Positions 18,251 through 26,727 are shown, numbered from the stretch's first letter. The stretch: 64,000 nt of DNA from Planomonospora sp. ID67723 (GCF_015711605.1 NZ_JABTEZ010000001.1:2632001-2696000); one strand, 5' to 3'. The notes: a model not told the origin generated them from the letters alone. Translations and numbers: made by a program.

Positions 18251-18853
18251 ATGGATCCTCAGAGGGTGAACATCGCAAGAATCTCCCTCACGGCGCTCAC
18301 AGTGGGCGTCCTGGCGGGATGCACCTATACCGTCGAGACCGACCTGACGGCCGGCGCCGAGGCGACCGAGGCGACCGAGGCGACCAAGGCGCCCGGCTCC
18401 TTCGCCGAGCCGTTCCCCGAGAGGCTGTTCACGATGGATCGCGTTTCCGTCGTGCCCGCCGCGGGGGACGATGTGATCCCGGACGGAACGCATCACAAGG
18501 CCACCGGCAAGCAGCTCACCGTGACCTACCGGAGCGGTGAGGGGGTCACCGCAGGCCAGCAGGTCACCGCCACCGGATCGCAGGCCCAGGTGAGCGACCT
18601 CAAGGGCGCCCTGGACTGGCTGACGGAGAAGGCCGGGAAGCCGGCCGGGGCGAGGACGGACTGGGTCCCGGTGAATCCCGGTTTGTCCCCCGCCGCGGCC
18701 GCCTGCCAGAACCTCGCCGAGGGCGAGGGCACCCGCTGCTACTGGGTCGATGCCGACACGGTGGGCTACCTGCACATGTCGAAGGAGGCCGCCCCGTACA
18801 TCCCCTTCGCCGACACCAGGCTCGAGCTGGAAGGCCTGGAGAAGAAGAAGTAG
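18251..18853 (+). CDS. Putative secreted lipoprotein
   Basis: 200 codons from ATG 18251; GTG 18266 is an equally plausible start. Signal peptide with lipobox VLAGC (lipid-modified Cys about residue 24), followed by an ATEATEATKA repeat encoded by a 9-bp direct repeat. The rest is a soluble extracytoplasmic domain with two Cys (AACQNLAEGEGTRCYW) that may form a disulfide. I do not recognise the family. Confidence 0.65.
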   Translation: MDPQRVNIARISLTALTVGVLAGCTYTVETDLTAGAEATEATEATKAPGSFAEPFPERLFTMDRVSVVPAAGDDVIPDGTHHKATGKQLTVTYRSGEGVTAGQQVTATGSQAQVSDLKGALDWLTEKAGKPAGARTDWVPVNPGLSPAAAACQNLAEGEGTRCYWVDADTVGYLHMSKEAAPYIPFADTRLELEGLEKKK

Positions 18854-18857
18854 GTCG

Positions 18858-20144
18858 TCACGGGCTGAGGCGGTGCAGGTCGCGCGGGAACAACGTGGCC
18901 TGCCGGACGTTGGCCGCGCCGGTCAGCCGGGCGGTCCAGCGCTCCAGCCCGATGGCGAAGCCGCCGTGCGGGGGCATGCCGTGGGCGAAGGCCGCCAGAT
19001 AGCCCGCGTACGCCCCCGGGTCCTCGCCGCGCGAGGCCAGCGCCGCCAGATAGTCGGCGTGCCGGTGCAGCCGCTGCCCGCCGGTGACCAGCTCCAGCCC
19101 CCGGAAGAGCAGGTCGAAGCTCCTGGAGAACTCGGGCCTCTCGGGGTCGGGGTGGGTGTAGAACGGGCGCTTGACCATCGGATAACCGGTGACGAACAGG
19201 AACTCCGATCCGTGCTCGCGCCGCGCCCACTCGCCCAGCCAGCGCTCGTGCGCCGGCGCGAGGTCGGGCTCTCCCCGAGGGTCCTCGCCGGTGTGCCGGG
19301 CGATCAGCTCCTGCGCGTCGGTGAAGTGGATCGCCGGGATCTCCTGCGGCACCTCGGGCAGCGGGACTCCCAGGAGGGCGAGCGCGGCCCCGGCCCGCTC
19401 GGACACCGCCGCGTGCATGCCCGCCAGAGCCTGCCTCAGCGCGGCCATCACGTCCCGGTGGTCGCGGACGAACCCCAGCTCGGCGTCCAGGCTGGTGTAC
19501 TGCGCCAGATGCCGGGCGGTGTCGTGCGGTTCGGCCCGGAAGACCGGACCCACCTCGTAGACCCGCTCGAAGACGCCGACCAGCGCCTGCTTGTAGAACT
19601 GCGGCGACTGGGCGAGGAAGGCCGGGCGGCCGAAGTAGTCGATGCCGAACACGTTCGCCCCGGACTCGGTGGCGGTCCCGACGATCTTCGGGGTCTGGGT
19701 CTCGACGAACCCCAGCCCGTCCAGCGCGGCGCGGAACCCGGCGACTCCGGCCGCCGCGATCTCGAACGGCGCACGCAGCCGGGGATGGCGCAGCGCGGCC
19801 GGGGCGTGGTCGAGAACCGTCGGCAGCGCGGCCGGGACCGCGGGGCGGTACAGGTCGAACGGCGGCGGTTGCACCGCCTCCGACAGCACCTCGATCACCG
19901 GCCCGGTCAGCTCGGCGCCGCCGGGGGCCTGCGGGTTCGCGACCACGGTGCCGGTGAGCTGCAGGACGGTCTCCTCCGGGTACGGCACCGGCTCGCGGAG
20001 CACGACCTGGGCGAGTCCGGAGCGGTCGCGGACGACCAGGAAGGAGACGGACTTCAAGTCGCGGCGGCGGTGCAGCCAGCCGGAGAGCCGGACGGTACGG
20101 CCGACGTGCGCGGGCAGGTCGGCGGCGAGGACTCGACGGATCAT
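18858..20144 (-). CDS. Archaeal/eukaryal-type aspartyl-tRNA synthetase (AspS2 type)
   Basis: 428 codons from ATG 20144 (an adjacent in-frame GTG at 20147 is less well placed relative to GAGGGA). An N-terminal OB fold (VRLSGWLHRRRDLKSV, then FLVVRDRSGLAQVVL) is followed by a class II core. Motif 2 is FRAEPHDTARHLAQYTSLDAE and motif 3 is GGFAIGLERWTARLTG. The T-S-x-D-x-E pattern favours Asp over Asn recognition. At about 430 residues and without the bacterial GAD insertion it is the archaeal-type enzyme, often non-discriminating. The bacterial aspS should be elsewhere. A T-box leader upstream implies induction by uncharged tRNA(Asp). Confidence 0.85.
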   Translation of the reverse strand: MIRRVLAADLPAHVGRTVRLSGWLHRRRDLKSVSFLVVRDRSGLAQVVLREPVPYPEETVLQLTGTVVANPQAPGGAELTGPVIEVLSEAVQPPPFDLYRPAVPAALPTVLDHAPAALRHPRLRAPFEIAAAGVAGFRAALDGLGFVETQTPKIVGTATESGANVFGIDYFGRPAFLAQSPQFYKQALVGVFERVYEVGPVFRAEPHDTARHLAQYTSLDAELGFVRDHRDVMAALRQALAGMHAAVSERAGAALALLGVPLPEVPQEIPAIHFTDAQELIARHTGEDPRGEPDLAPAHERWLGEWARREHGSEFLFVTGYPMVKRPFYTHPDPERPEFSRSFDLLFRGLELVTGGQRLHRHADYLAALASRGEDPGAYAGYLAAFAHGMPPHGGFAIGLERWTARLTGAANVRQATLFPRDLHRLSP

Positions 20145-20159
20145 CACATTCCCTCACGG

Positions 20160-20500
20160 AGCATGAGCTGACCCCTTGGGAGTGCGGGCGAGAAGGGCAA
20201 CTCGCGGTGCCACCGCACTTTCGCCGCCGCCGCGGCCCCGGCGGGTCCGCGGGCGCCCGCGCCGTGGCGGGGTGTCCGCGGTGCCGGACGGGGGAGGCGG
20301 CGGCCTCGTTCTGGCCCGGTGACGGGGGCCGGCCGGCGGGGCATCGGGTCCCGGATCGCACTCGGGCGGCGGAGCCGTTCCTCCCCGCGCTCGGGAGGGT
20401 CTTCGTCCGATAGGCGCGGGACCGCCTTCGCAGCTTCCGGCGGCTCTCTCCGGCCCGCGTGGTCTTCCGGACTACTTGTCTCCGTCAACGCGTTGGCCGC
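20160..20500 (-). promoter_or_regulatory. T-box riboswitch, aspartate specifier (GAC), controlling the AspRS gene
   Basis: The minus-strand leader shows ordered T-box parts. A loop-E AGUA (20473-20476) is followed by GUCC, which pairs with GGAC (20405-20408). GAA follows (20402-20404), and then the specifier GAC (20399-20401). The stem I motif AGAGAGCC is also present. The T-box sequence GCGGUGGCACCGCG (20203-20216) places UGGC in a 7-nt bulge of a helix AGTGCGG/CCGCACT plus GCGAG/CTCGC. UGGC matches the GCCA end of tRNA(Asp), whose discriminator is G. A plausible promoter (TTGTGG at 20525-20530, 18-nt spacer, TAGGCT at 20501-20506, both on the minus strand) sits just upstream. No T-run follows, so control may be translational, as in other actinobacterial T-boxes. 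Confidence 0.85.
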
Positions 20501-20651
20501 AGCCTAGGGCGCGTCCCGGCGAGGCCACAAGCGCTTTTCGCCGGGCGGCCACGGACGGGGACGCAAGGGGCCTCACCGCCGTCCATCGTGTCACGCCGCC
20601 CCCGGCGCCCGCGTCAAGCGGTCCCGGCGGCGGAAGCCCTGCGCGGGAGCC

Positions 20652-21323
20652 CTACGGCCGGGTACGGCGCAGCCGTACGTAGACGGCCGCGCCGGCCGCG
20701 GACCAGAAGAGGGTCGCGGCCGTGATCGGGAGCAGGATCCCGTCGAGCGTTCCGGCGTTGGCGGCGCGCATCCACGGCATGACCGGCACGGTGAACCCGC
20801 CGGCCGGGGTGAGGCTGACCAGCAGCAGCGCGAGATAGCCGCCGAAGAGGGCCAGCATCGAGGCCGCGGGGGAGGGCAGGATCGGCCTGCTGGTCAGCGC
20901 CCCCAGTGCGGTCCCGGCGCTCAGGCCGAGCAGATGGAGGCCCGCGCCCCGGGCCAGGTCACCCGCGGACGGGGCGGCGGCGAAGCCCTGGAGAAGGGGC
21001 AGGGTGACCGCGACGGCCGCCAGCCCGAGGTTGACGGCCAGCGCGGCCAGCAATCCCGCGCCGACCTCCCGGCGCGAGCCTCCGGCCGACGTCGCCGAGA
21101 CCAGCCGCTGCGCCGGGGGCTCGGTGTCGAGCAGGCCCCGGGCGGCCCAGGCGAAGACGACGATCAGCAATCCCGCGGAGTCGGCGTAGGAGGCCAGTTC
21201 CTTGCCCGGGGGGACCGTCGAGGAGTAGAAGATCACCATCATGACGAACAGGCCGATCGCGGGCTGCAGCAGCCGGTGGGACCGGGCGTAGGCGGCCAGC
21301 TTGAACCGGACGAGGGCGATCAT
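20652..21323 (-). CDS. ABC transporter permease
   Basis: 223 codons from ATG 21323; the longer upstream frame is Arg/Pro-rich and not protein-like. Six hydrophobic segments, starting MIALVRFKLAAYARSHRLL. No sequence motif identifies the substrate. It follows the ATPase gene at 21424 on the same strand with a gap of about 100 nt, so the two likely form a simple exporter such as those found for drugs or peptides. Confidence 0.75.
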   Translation of the reverse strand: MIALVRFKLAAYARSHRLLQPAIGLFVMMVIFYSSTVPPGKELASYADSAGLLIVVFAWAARGLLDTEPPAQRLVSATSAGGSRREVGAGLLAALAVNLGLAAVAVTLPLLQGFAAAPSAGDLARGAGLHLLGLSAGTALGALTSRPILPSPAASMLALFGGYLALLLVSLTPAGGFTVPVMPWMRAANAGTLDGILLPITAATLFWSAAGAAVYVRLRRTRP

Positions 21324-21423
21324 CGACGTCCCCCTGCCGCCGGACCTCCGCCGCAGGGCCGGATGATGGGGACGATCACTCGGGGTCTCCTGCCGCCGGG
21401 CGTTCCGGGCCGGGTGTGACGGG

Positions 21424-22236
21424 TCATGCGGTCCGCCGGGTGAGGTAGCCGTCGGCGCGGAGTTTCTGCTCGACCTCGTCGGCCTCGTCCGCATCGACGA
21501 TCACTTCGATGACCGCGTGCCGCTCCCGCTCGCCGTCGTCTTCGGCGTCCGGCTTCGGCGCCCGATCGCCGTTGCGTCCGATGACCGGGTACGCCGCCCT
21601 CCCGGCCTCGGCGCCGGCTCGCGGTGGCCGTTCTCCGTCCAGGGCGGCGACTGCGGCGTCCGCGACCAGCCAGCGCCGCGCGCCGGGGAAGCCCCGCAAC
21701 TGGTTCTGGTGGTCGCTGACCACGACCGCGCCCCCGCCGGAGGCGACCTCCTCGATGATCTCCGGGAGCTCCGCGCGGGTCTGCTCGTCGAGCCCGGCGA
21801 AGGGTTCGTCGAGGATCAGCAGGCCGGGCGGGGCCAGCAGCGCCTGGATCAGCCCGACCTTCTGCGCGCTGCCCTTGGACAGGTCGCCGAGCGGCAGGCC
21901 GAGCAGGCGGGCGGCGCCCAGCCGCTCGGCCAGAGCCGTACCGGCCGCGGGGGAGACCCGACGGGCACGGGCCATGTGGGCCAGGTAGGCCGCGACGGTG
22001 AAGGGCTGGTCCACCGGGAACACCTCGGGGGCGTAACCGACCACCGGAGGCCGGCCGGCGACGGAGCCCCGGGAGGGACGGACGATCCCGGCCAGGAGCC
22101 GCAGGAGCGTCGACTTGCCCGCTCCGTTGCGGCCGGTGACCTCCACGACGGATCCGGCGTGCAGGTCGAGGTCGACGTTCCGCAGGACCCAGGGACCTCG
22201 GCGGGAGTACCGGAAGGACACACCGGAGAGCTGCAT
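21424..22236 (-). CDS. ABC transporter ATP-binding protein with unusual signature and C-terminal extension
   Basis: 270 codons. Walker A GRNGAGKS (about residues 35-42), Walker B LLILDEPFAGLDE, and a signature read as LSKGSAQK instead of LSGGQ. A switch His is present in VSDHQNQ. Residues about 195-270 are a charged extension (ERPPRAGAEAGRAAY, ending DEADEVEQKLRADGYLTR), probably regulatory. LSKG-type signatures recur in bacitracin/daunorubicin-like exporters. It pairs with the downstream permease. Confidence 0.85.
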   Translation of the reverse strand: MQLSGVSFRYSRRGPWVLRNVDLDLHAGSVVEVTGRNGAGKSTLLRLLAGIVRPSRGSVAGRPPVVGYAPEVFPVDQPFTVAAYLAHMARARRVSPAAGTALAERLGAARLLGLPLGDLSKGSAQKVGLIQALLAPPGLLILDEPFAGLDEQTRAELPEIIEEVASGGGAVVVSDHQNQLRGFPGARRWLVADAAVAALDGERPPRAGAEAGRAAYPVIGRNGDRAPKPDAEDDGERERHAVIEVIVDADEADEVEQKLRADGYLTRRTA

Positions 22237-22328
22237 AGGCCCGTCACCCTACCGTGAACACTCGCTTTCCCGATCGAGTCCCCTCAGAATGGTGGGTCTG
22301 ACGTGAATAGGACGGAAAGGATGCGGGG

Positions 22329-23372
22329 TTGAACCGCTTTCCACGGGTGCTGGGCGTGCGCTCCGGTTATGACCCGGACCAGGTGGATGCGCTGATCCGC
22401 CGGATCGAGGGCACGCTCGGCAGGGGGGCGCCGGTCGGTGAGCCGATCACCGCCGACGAGATCCGTGACGCCCGTTTCCGCACGAAGCTGGGCGGTTACA
22501 ACGAGACCGCGGTGGACTTCGCGCTGGAGGCCTTCATCGTGGCGGTCGAGACCCGGGCGGCCCAGCAGGCCGGCGCCGCGAGGCCCCCCGCCGCGGAGTC
22601 CTTCGCGGGGATCTCCACGGGGGCCTCCGCGGTCGCTCCCGCCGCGGAGCCCCGAGCCGGCGGCCCCTGGACGGGCGAGGTCCGGGTGAGCGGGGCACAG
22701 GCGGCAGAGGTCCCCGAGCCGCAGGTCCCCCATGAGCGGACCGCCGGGACCCCCGCCGGGCCGCAGACGGGTGAGGTCCGGGCCGGCGGGGCCGGTACGG
22801 CTCACGCGCGGACCGACGGGCCCGCGGATGCCGGAGAGCGGGAGGACGGGTCTCCTGCGGACACGGCCCGCACCGACGAGATATGGGTGGCCGGAACGCG
22901 CGACGGCGAGGCCCCGGCCGCCGGGGCCCGCGCCGCCGGGCCGGGAGAGGCCGAGGCCGGAGCCCCCGGGTTCCGGGAGGCCGAGACGCGTCCCTCCCCG
23001 ATCGGTTCTCCCGAGATCCGGGATTCCGCGGCCCCGGCCGCCGAGTCCGGGCGTCCCCGGGATCTGTGGCCGAAGCCTCCGCTCCCGGCGAGCCTGGCGG
23101 TCGCCGGACGCGAGGAGCAGGCGGTCAGGGTCGAGCGGGTCGCCTTCCGGCCCGGACGGCTGGGCATGGGCTACGACGAGGGTGAGGTGGACGTCTTCCT
23201 CGACCGGCTCGTGGCGACCCTGCGGGGGACCACCGAGCAGCCGCTCACCCCGCACGACGTGCGGGAGGCGAAGTTCGGCACGGTGGTGTTCAGGACGGGC
23301 TACTCCGTCAGCCAGGTCGACGGGTTCCTCGCCGAGATGGCCGAGGTCCTGGAGCGCTACACCACCGGGTGA
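22329..23372 (+). CDS. Protein with two DivIVA-type domains joined by a long low-complexity linker
   Basis: 347 codons from TTG 22329 with GGAAAGG upstream. Residues about 1-80 (LGVRSGYDPDQVDALIRRIE, then ITADEIRDARFRTKLGGYNE) and about 280-345 (RLGMGYDEGEVDVFLDRLV, then LTPHDVREAKFGTVVFRTGY) are two copies of the DivIVA N-terminal domain motif. In DivIVA this segment precedes a coiled coil that binds curved membrane. The roughly 190 residues between them are Ala/Gly/Pro/Glu-rich and probably disordered. No long coiled coil is seen. The role is probably cell-pole or septum related (inference). Confidence 0.7.
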   Translation: MNRFPRVLGVRSGYDPDQVDALIRRIEGTLGRGAPVGEPITADEIRDARFRTKLGGYNETAVDFALEAFIVAVETRAAQQAGAARPPAAESFAGISTGASAVAPAAEPRAGGPWTGEVRVSGAQAAEVPEPQVPHERTAGTPAGPQTGEVRAGGAGTAHARTDGPADAGEREDGSPADTARTDEIWVAGTRDGEAPAAGARAAGPGEAEAGAPGFREAETRPSPIGSPEIRDSAAPAAESGRPRDLWPKPPLPASLAVAGREEQAVRVERVAFRPGRLGMGYDEGEVDVFLDRLVATLRGTTEQPLTPHDVREAKFGTVVFRTGYSVSQVDGFLAEMAEVLERYTTG

Positions 23373-23400
23373 GGCCGCCGGTCCGGCGGTCTCGGGAAGC

Positions 23401-23895
23401 TCAGCGGGTGCCCCACGAGTAGGTCTGCTTGTGGAGCTTGAGATAGACGAAGGTCTCCGTGGCGCGCACGGTGGGGATCGCCCGGATCTTGCCGAGGATC
23501 TCCAGCAGGTGCTGGTCGCTCTCGCAGACCACCTCGACCATGATGTCGAGGGAGCCGGCGGTCAGCACGACGTAGTCGATCTCCTCGATGGCCGACAGCT
23601 CGTCGGCCACCATCTCCAGGTCGCCCTCGCACTTGATGCCGATCATGGCCTGGCGGGAGAACCCGAGGGTCAGCGGATCGGTGACCGCGACGATCTGCAT
23701 CACCCCCGCGTCCAGCAGGCGCTGGACGCGCTGGCGGACCGCCGCCTCGGACAGGCCCACCGCCTTGCCGATCGCCGCGTACGGCTTGCGCCCGTCGCCC
23801 TGCAGCTCTTCGATGATCCTCTTGGAGATCTCGTCGAGCACGACGGTGCCGGCTTTGGCGTCGTTCTCGCGGCGTACCTTGGGTGGCGTCGTCAT
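23401..23895 (-). CDS. Lrp/AsnC-family regulator of the adjacent polyamine operon
   Basis: 164 codons from ATG 23895. N-terminal HTH (LDEISKRIIEELQGDGRKPY, then AAIGKAVGLSEAAVRQRVQRL) and C-terminal RAM domain (IEEIDYVVLTAGSLDIMVEV, ending YLKLHKQTYSWGTR). It is divergent from the aldehyde dehydrogenase gene and separated by a phased operator array. Lrp members at this kind of locus commonly sense an amino acid or polyamine derivative. Confidence 0.9.
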   Translation of the reverse strand: MTTPPKVRRENDAKAGTVVLDEISKRIIEELQGDGRKPYAAIGKAVGLSEAAVRQRVQRLLDAGVMQIVAVTDPLTLGFSRQAMIGIKCEGDLEMVADELSAIEEIDYVVLTAGSLDIMVEVVCESDQHLLEILGKIRAIPTVRATETFVYLKLHKQTYSWGTR

Positions 23896-23909
23896 CCGCG
23901 CTCCCTGGC

Positions 23910-23981
23910 GTCATGTTTCGGGGAGATGGCTGTCATGTTGCATCTACGGTGCGACATGTTGTCAGTTTTGACCGTCATGTC
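23910..23981. promoter_or_regulatory. Phased iteron array for the Lrp-type regulator
   Basis: Four octamers: GTCATGTT (23910), GTCATGTT (23932), GACATGTT (23953) and GTCATGTC (23974). Start-to-start spacings are 22, 21 and 21 bp, that is, two helical turns. They fill the gap between lrp and the dehydrogenase operon, as expected for an octameric Lrp that wraps DNA. Confidence 0.7.
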
Positions 23982-24023
23982 AAGCGATTCCGTAGCAATT
24001 TGGTATCTTCACAACGAAATCCC

Positions 24024-24060
24024 TTGTCGCGAGGCTCTTGCTCTGTAAGAGTCGCGACAA
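24024..24060 (+). promoter_or_regulatory. 5'-leader hairpin before the aldehyde dehydrogenase gene
   Basis: TTGTCGCGA (24024-24032) pairs with TCGCGACAA (24052-24060), and inside it CTCTT pairs with AAGAG around a 7-nt loop, with only a GG bulge. It ends about 20 nt before a perfect AGGAGGT and the GTG start. It could be a terminator-attenuator, an mRNA-stabilising structure, or part of translation control. Confidence 0.6.
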
Positions 24061-24089
24061 CTCAGCCCCCATGTCCTAGGAGGTCGACG

Positions 24090-25547
24090 GTGACCACCCC
24101 GGTTGAGAACCCTGAGCTCACCCGTCTTCGCAACTACGTCAACGGTGAGCTGGTGGAGGCTGCCAGCGGCCGGTTCTCCGACATCATCGACCCGTGCACC
24201 GGAGAGGCGTATCTCCGGGCGCCGATCTCCGGCGCGGAGGACGTGGATGCAGCCTACGCCGCCGCGGCCGCCGCGTTCGAGTCCTGGAGCCAGACCACTC
24301 CGGGCGAGCGCGCCAACCTGCTGCTGAAGGTCGCCGACGCGATCGAGGCGCGTGCCGACGAGCTGAACGAGGCCGAGTGCCGCAACACCGGCAAGCCCCG
24401 GGCCCGGATGGCCGAGGACGAGACGCCGGTCGCCGCCGACCACTTCCGCTTCTTCGCCGGCGCCGCCCGCACGCTGGAGGGGCCGACCTCGGGCGAGTTC
24501 CTCGCCGACCACACCTCCGTCATCCGGCACGAGCCGATCGGCGTCGTGGGCCAGGTCACCCCCTGGAACTACCCGATGATGATGGCCGTCTGGAAGATCG
24601 CTCCCGCGCTCGCCGCTGGCAACACCGTCGTGCTCAAGCCGTCCGACACCACTCCGGTCTCCACGGTCAAGCTGGCCGAGATCATGGGTGAGATCCTGCC
24701 GAAGGGCGTCTTCAACGTCGTCGTCGGCGATCGCGAGACCGGCGCCCTCGTCGTCGGCCACCCGACCGCGCAGATGGTCGCGATCACCGGCTCGGTCGGT
24801 GCGGGCATGGCGGTGGCCAAGACCGCGGCCGACGACCTCAAGCGGGTCCACCTGGAGCTCGGAGGCAAGGCCCCGGTCGTCGTCTTCGACGACGTCAAGG
24901 ACCTCAGGGCCGCCGCGGAGGCCATCGCCACCGCGGGCCTGTACAACGCGGGTCAGGACTGCACCGCCGCCTGCCGCGTGCTGGTCCACGAGGACGTCCA
25001 CGACGAGTTCACCGCCGCGCTCGTCGAGGCCGCCGCGAACACCAGGACCGGCGACCTGTCGGACGAGGAGGCCCTGTACGGCCCGCTCAACAACGCCGCC
25101 CAGCTGGAGCGCGTCGCGGCGTTCTTCGACCGCGTCCCCGGCCACGCCAAGGTCCTGACCGGCGGCCACCGCATCGGCGACACGGGCTACTTCTTCGCCC
25201 CCACCGTCGTGGACGGCCTCCAGCAGGACGACGAGATGGTGCAGAACGAGGTCTTCGGCCCGGTCATCACCGTCCAGACCTTCTCCGACGAGGCCGACGC
25301 GGTCGCCAAGGCCAACGGCGTCAAGTACGGCCTGTCGGGCTCGGTGTGGACCTCCGACCACGGCCGGGCGATGCGGATGTCGAAGAAGCTGGACTTCGGC
25401 GTCGTGTGGGTCAACACCCACATCCCGTTCGTTTCCGAGATGCCGCACGGGGGCTTCAAGCACTCCGGTTACGGTAAGGACCTGTCGGTCTTCGGTCTGC
25501 ATGACTACCTGCGTGTCAAGCACGTAATGCACTACATCGGCGAATAG
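24090..25547 (+). CDS. Aminobutyraldehyde-type (putrescine pathway) aldehyde dehydrogenase
   Basis: 485 codons from GTG 24090 with AGGAGGT 6 nt upstream. Canonical ALDH features: GVVGQVTPWNYPMMMAVWKI, VVLKPSD, ITGSVGAGM, the catalytic Glu in VHLELGGKAP and the catalytic Cys in YNAGQDCTAACR. The best family fit is gamma-aminobutyraldehyde dehydrogenase (PatD/PuuC group), oxidising 4-aminobutanal to GABA with NAD+. Next to it are putrescine/spermidine uptake genes and an FAD oxidoreductase, which supports that substrate. Confidence 0.88.
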   Translation: MTTPVENPELTRLRNYVNGELVEAASGRFSDIIDPCTGEAYLRAPISGAEDVDAAYAAAAAAFESWSQTTPGERANLLLKVADAIEARADELNEAECRNTGKPRARMAEDETPVAADHFRFFAGAARTLEGPTSGEFLADHTSVIRHEPIGVVGQVTPWNYPMMMAVWKIAPALAAGNTVVLKPSDTTPVSTVKLAEIMGEILPKGVFNVVVGDRETGALVVGHPTAQMVAITGSVGAGMAVAKTAADDLKRVHLELGGKAPVVVFDDVKDLRAAAEAIATAGLYNAGQDCTAACRVLVHEDVHDEFTAALVEAAANTRTGDLSDEEALYGPLNNAAQLERVAAFFDRVPGHAKVLTGGHRIGDTGYFFAPTVVDGLQQDDEMVQNEVFGPVITVQTFSDEADAVAKANGVKYGLSGSVWTSDHGRAMRMSKKLDFGVVWVNTHIPFVSEMPHGGFKHSGYGKDLSVFGLHDYLRVKHVMHYIGE

Positions 25548-25572
25548 CCGCGAACAGAGGGATAAGCCTGGT

Positions 25573-26718
25573 ATGACCAAAACCCAGGCGGGCGCGGAGG
25601 GGGCCACGGCCCCCTCCGCCGCACCCCAGGTGCCCGCCATCGAGCTCGACGGAGTCGTCAAGGAGTACCTCGCCCACGGTGAGGTCGTCCAGGCGGTCAA
25701 GGGAGTCACCCTGTCGATCGCCGAGGGCGAGTTCTTCTCGCTCCTCGGCCCCTCCGGCTGTGGCAAGACCACCACCATGCGCATGATCGCCGGGTTCGAG
25801 GATCCGTCGCGCGGCGCGGTGCGCCTGCGCGGCCAGGACGTGACCGACGTCCCCCCGAACAAGCGCGACGTGAACATGGTGTTCCAGTCCTACGCGCTGT
25901 TCCCGCACATGAACGTATGGGAGAACGTCGCCTTCGGCCTGCGGCGCCGGAAGGTCGCCGAGGCCGACATCAAGCGGCGCGTCGGGGAGATGCTGGAGAT
26001 CGTCGACCTCACCGGGCGTGAGAAACGCCGCCCCCGGGAGATGTCCGGCGGCCAGCAGCAGCGGGTCGCGCTGGCCCGGGCCCTGGTCAACCGGCCCCGC
26101 GCGCTCCTGCTGGACGAGCCGCTGGGCGCGCTGGACCTCAAGCTCCGCCAGGCCATGCAGATCGAGCTCAAGCGCATCCAGCGCGAGGTCGGCATCACGT
26201 TCGTGTACGTCACGCACGACCAGAGCGAGGCGCTCACCATGAGCGACCGCATCGCCGTCATGAACAACGGCCTGATCGAGCAGCTCGCGCCGCCGCGCGA
26301 GATCTACGAGCGGCCGGCGACCACGTTCGTCGCCGGGTTCATCGGCACCTCCAACCTGCTCACCGGCGAGGTCGAGCGGGTCGCCGACGGCCACGCCGTA
26401 CTGAAGGCGGGCGAGGACGGCCGAGTCCTGGTGGCGGGCGGTGCGCACCGGGCGGGGGACCCGGTCGCGATCACCGTCCGTCCCGAGAAGATCATGATTT
26501 CCACCGAGGAGCCTGCGGGGGAGGTAAGCGCGGTGCGCGGCACCGTCTCCGAGGTGGTCTACCTGGGCACCTACAACAGCTACGTGGTCGGTCTGCCCGG
26601 CGGCGCCGAGGTAACCGTCTTCCAGCAGAACGCCCACGACAGCAGCAGTACCGCCGAGCGCGGTGACTCGGTGTGGTTGTCCTGGCAGCCGCAGCACTCC
26701 TACGCGATTGGAAGTTGA
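25573..26718 (+). CDS. potA: Spermidine/putrescine ABC transporter, ATP-binding subunit (PotA type)
   Basis: 381 codons from ATG 25573, 25 nt after the dehydrogenase. Walker A GPSGCGKT at residues 59-66, signature MSGGQQQR at about 157, Walker B LLLDEPLGALD. A C-terminal TOBE domain (VAITVRPEKIMIS, ending DSVWLSWQPQHSYAIGS) is typical of PotA/FbpC. Energises uptake through the two permeases encoded downstream. Confidence 0.92.
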   Translation: MTKTQAGAEGATAPSAAPQVPAIELDGVVKEYLAHGEVVQAVKGVTLSIAEGEFFSLLGPSGCGKTTTMRMIAGFEDPSRGAVRLRGQDVTDVPPNKRDVNMVFQSYALFPHMNVWENVAFGLRRRKVAEADIKRRVGEMLEIVDLTGREKRRPREMSGGQQQRVALARALVNRPRALLLDEPLGALDLKLRQAMQIELKRIQREVGITFVYVTHDQSEALTMSDRIAVMNNGLIEQLAPPREIYERPATTFVAGFIGTSNLLTGEVERVADGHAVLKAGEDGRVLVAGGAHRAGDPVAITVRPEKIMISTEEPAGEVSAVRGTVSEVVYLGTYNSYVVGLPGGAEVTVFQQNAHDSSSTAERGDSVWLSWQPQHSYAIGS

Positions 26719-26727
26719 CCTCCCCCG

